A DNA stretch of 64,000 nt from Crambe crambe. Its lineage: Eukaryota > Porifera > Demospongiae > Poecilosclerida > Crambeidae. The position numbers and the translations under genes are program-made. This document shows, piece by piece, positions 63,046-64,000 of the stretch. The stretch covers positions 372,001 to 436,000 of the forward strand of contig OZ004594.1 in NCBI GenBank assembly GCA_963924555.1, written 5' to 3'. The notes under the pieces were generated by a model. It made no database searches and was not told the origin of the DNA. It saw nothing but the letters and a program-made list of their open reading frames with translations. The number at the start of each line of letters is the position of its first letter. Position 1 is the first letter of the stretch.

Positions 63046-64000
63046 ATGGCAGATCGAGATGAAGTTGAGGAACTCTCTGATCTTCTAGAATCTTTACCTA
63101 CTAGATCAAGAGAAGACAGGAAAGTTGATGAAGTTGAGAAAAATGAAGACGTTTCTTCCAAGGAGCAAGCGAAGAAAAAAATCTGGGAAAAGTAACTTTT
63201 CCTACTCTTTTTCTTTTTTGGTTCCCACTCATCATCTTAGTATGTAGGATGCAAGAAGAAATGAAATCAGAACTTATAGAAGAGGATAGTGCAGAAGTTC
63301 AAAGTTGGAATAAAGAAGGCAATGCATTTTCAGGACTTCACCACATTGCTGGAGTTGACATCTCCTTTGAGAAAGATTGTCCTAATCATGCATGTGCCAT
63401 GCTCACTGTCCTCTCATTTCCAACTTTGGAGATGCTTCACGTCAGCAGTGCAGTGGTGGAGATGACAGAGCCCTACATCCCTGGCTTCTTGGCTTTCAGA
63501 GAAGTCGGTTTCCTTCAAGAAAGGTTGGATGCAGTGAAACAAGACCACCCTGATTTTCTCCCTCAGGTCATCTTTGTAGATGGGAATGGAATCCTGCATC
63601 CACAAGGCATGTTAGCATATACAAGTCAAACTGTGAATGGATTGGTATTTGACTTGTTCACAGGTTTTGGTCTGGCCAGTCACCTGGGTGTCCTCTGTGA
63701 CATACCTTGTATAGGAGTAGGAAAGAAGCTGTTTCATGTGGATGGATTAGAGAAAGGACAACAGCACAAAGAACAGGTGTGCTATGCTCTAGTCGGTGAA
63801 TAATCTTACATGTGGACACCTCAATACTTCCTGTCCTGATTCTGCACTGAAGAGTGACTTCTTTCTCGAGTAGGTAGCTAAAGAGTTATTGAAGAAAGGA
63901 GACTATTTTCTGCTCAGAGGAGAGTCAGGGAAAATTTGGGGGGCTGTGAGTGAGTTTAGCATGACTTTGCCTTTCTTTATAGCCATATTCTTTATAGGCT
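63046..64000 (+). CDS. ENDOV: Endonuclease V (partial, 3' end beyond window)
   Basis: Exons 63046-63191 (or from the in-frame ATG at 62953), 63248-63606, 63664-63776 and 63874-63945; the gene continues off the right edge. Catalytic landmarks are intact: GVDIS (first Asp), PYIPGFLAFRE (Glu), FVDGNGILHPQG (second Asp), then FGLASHLGVL and GVGKKLF (Lys). ENDOV cleaves beside inosine, in animals mainly in RNA. The intron 63607-63663 appears to use a GC donor (AAG|GCATGT). It is 57 bp and stop-free, so retention would insert 19 residues between HPQG and FGLAS. The N-terminus is acidic and Lys-rich and longer than in mammals. Confidence 0.95.

Overview
This is eukaryotic (metazoan) nuclear DNA. Genes are packed about one per 3-5 kb and split by mostly short GT-AG introns (many 41-300 bp). 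The proteins are animal-type (RADIL/afadin, HAUS2, DNAL4, NPRL3, CK1 delta/epsilon, DCXR, BRX1, TMEM220, ENDOV) next to a Roc-COR GTPase with a C-terminal death domain and a TKL-like kinase fused to a kelch propeller. This mix, with the compact introns and abundant microsatellites, fits a sponge (probably a demosponge). That assignment is inference; nothing was searched. Gene models were spliced by hand, and every complete model closes in frame across all its junctions.

Layout, left to right: TMEM220-like (-, partial), kinase/coiled-coil/kelch (+), RADIL/afadin-like scaffold (-, with a 4.6 kb first intron), BRX1 (+), DCXR-like reductase (-), HAUS2 (+), casein kinase 1 delta/epsilon (-), Sec23-like vWA protein (+), NPRL3 (-), SPRY-like/RING protein A (+), ROCO-death gene A (+), a 1.4 kb imperfect palindrome carrying P2X7-like coding sequence, a broken SPRY/RING copy B (+), ROCO-death gene B (+), F-box protein (-), type I membrane glycoprotein (+), DNAL4 (-) and endonuclease V (+, runs off the end). 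Outside the duplicated block every gene alternates strand, so the genes form head-to-head pairs with start codons 80 to about 570 bp apart.

The most interesting part is 33.3-55.9 kb. A unit of a putative E3 ligase (SPRY-like + RING) and a ROCO GTPase with a death domain has been duplicated in tandem. Introns and the GTPase core of the two ROCO genes are nearly identical. In the first four coding exons (predicted coiled coil) all 22 differing codons change the amino acid, and the last (death-domain) exon is a different sequence in each copy. This looks like diversifying, possibly immune-type, genes. The second SPRY/RING copy is a pseudogene joined to a third copy of ROCO intron 1. Mobile-element insertions (a 428 bp insert with an 8 bp target duplication, and the P2X7-like palindrome) sit in or beside the same block.

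The other genes are largely housekeeping: ribosome biogenesis (BRX1), mitotic spindle (HAUS2), nutrient signalling (NPRL3/GATOR1), CK1 signalling, inosine-RNA or DNA cleavage (ENDOV) and cilia (DNAL4).
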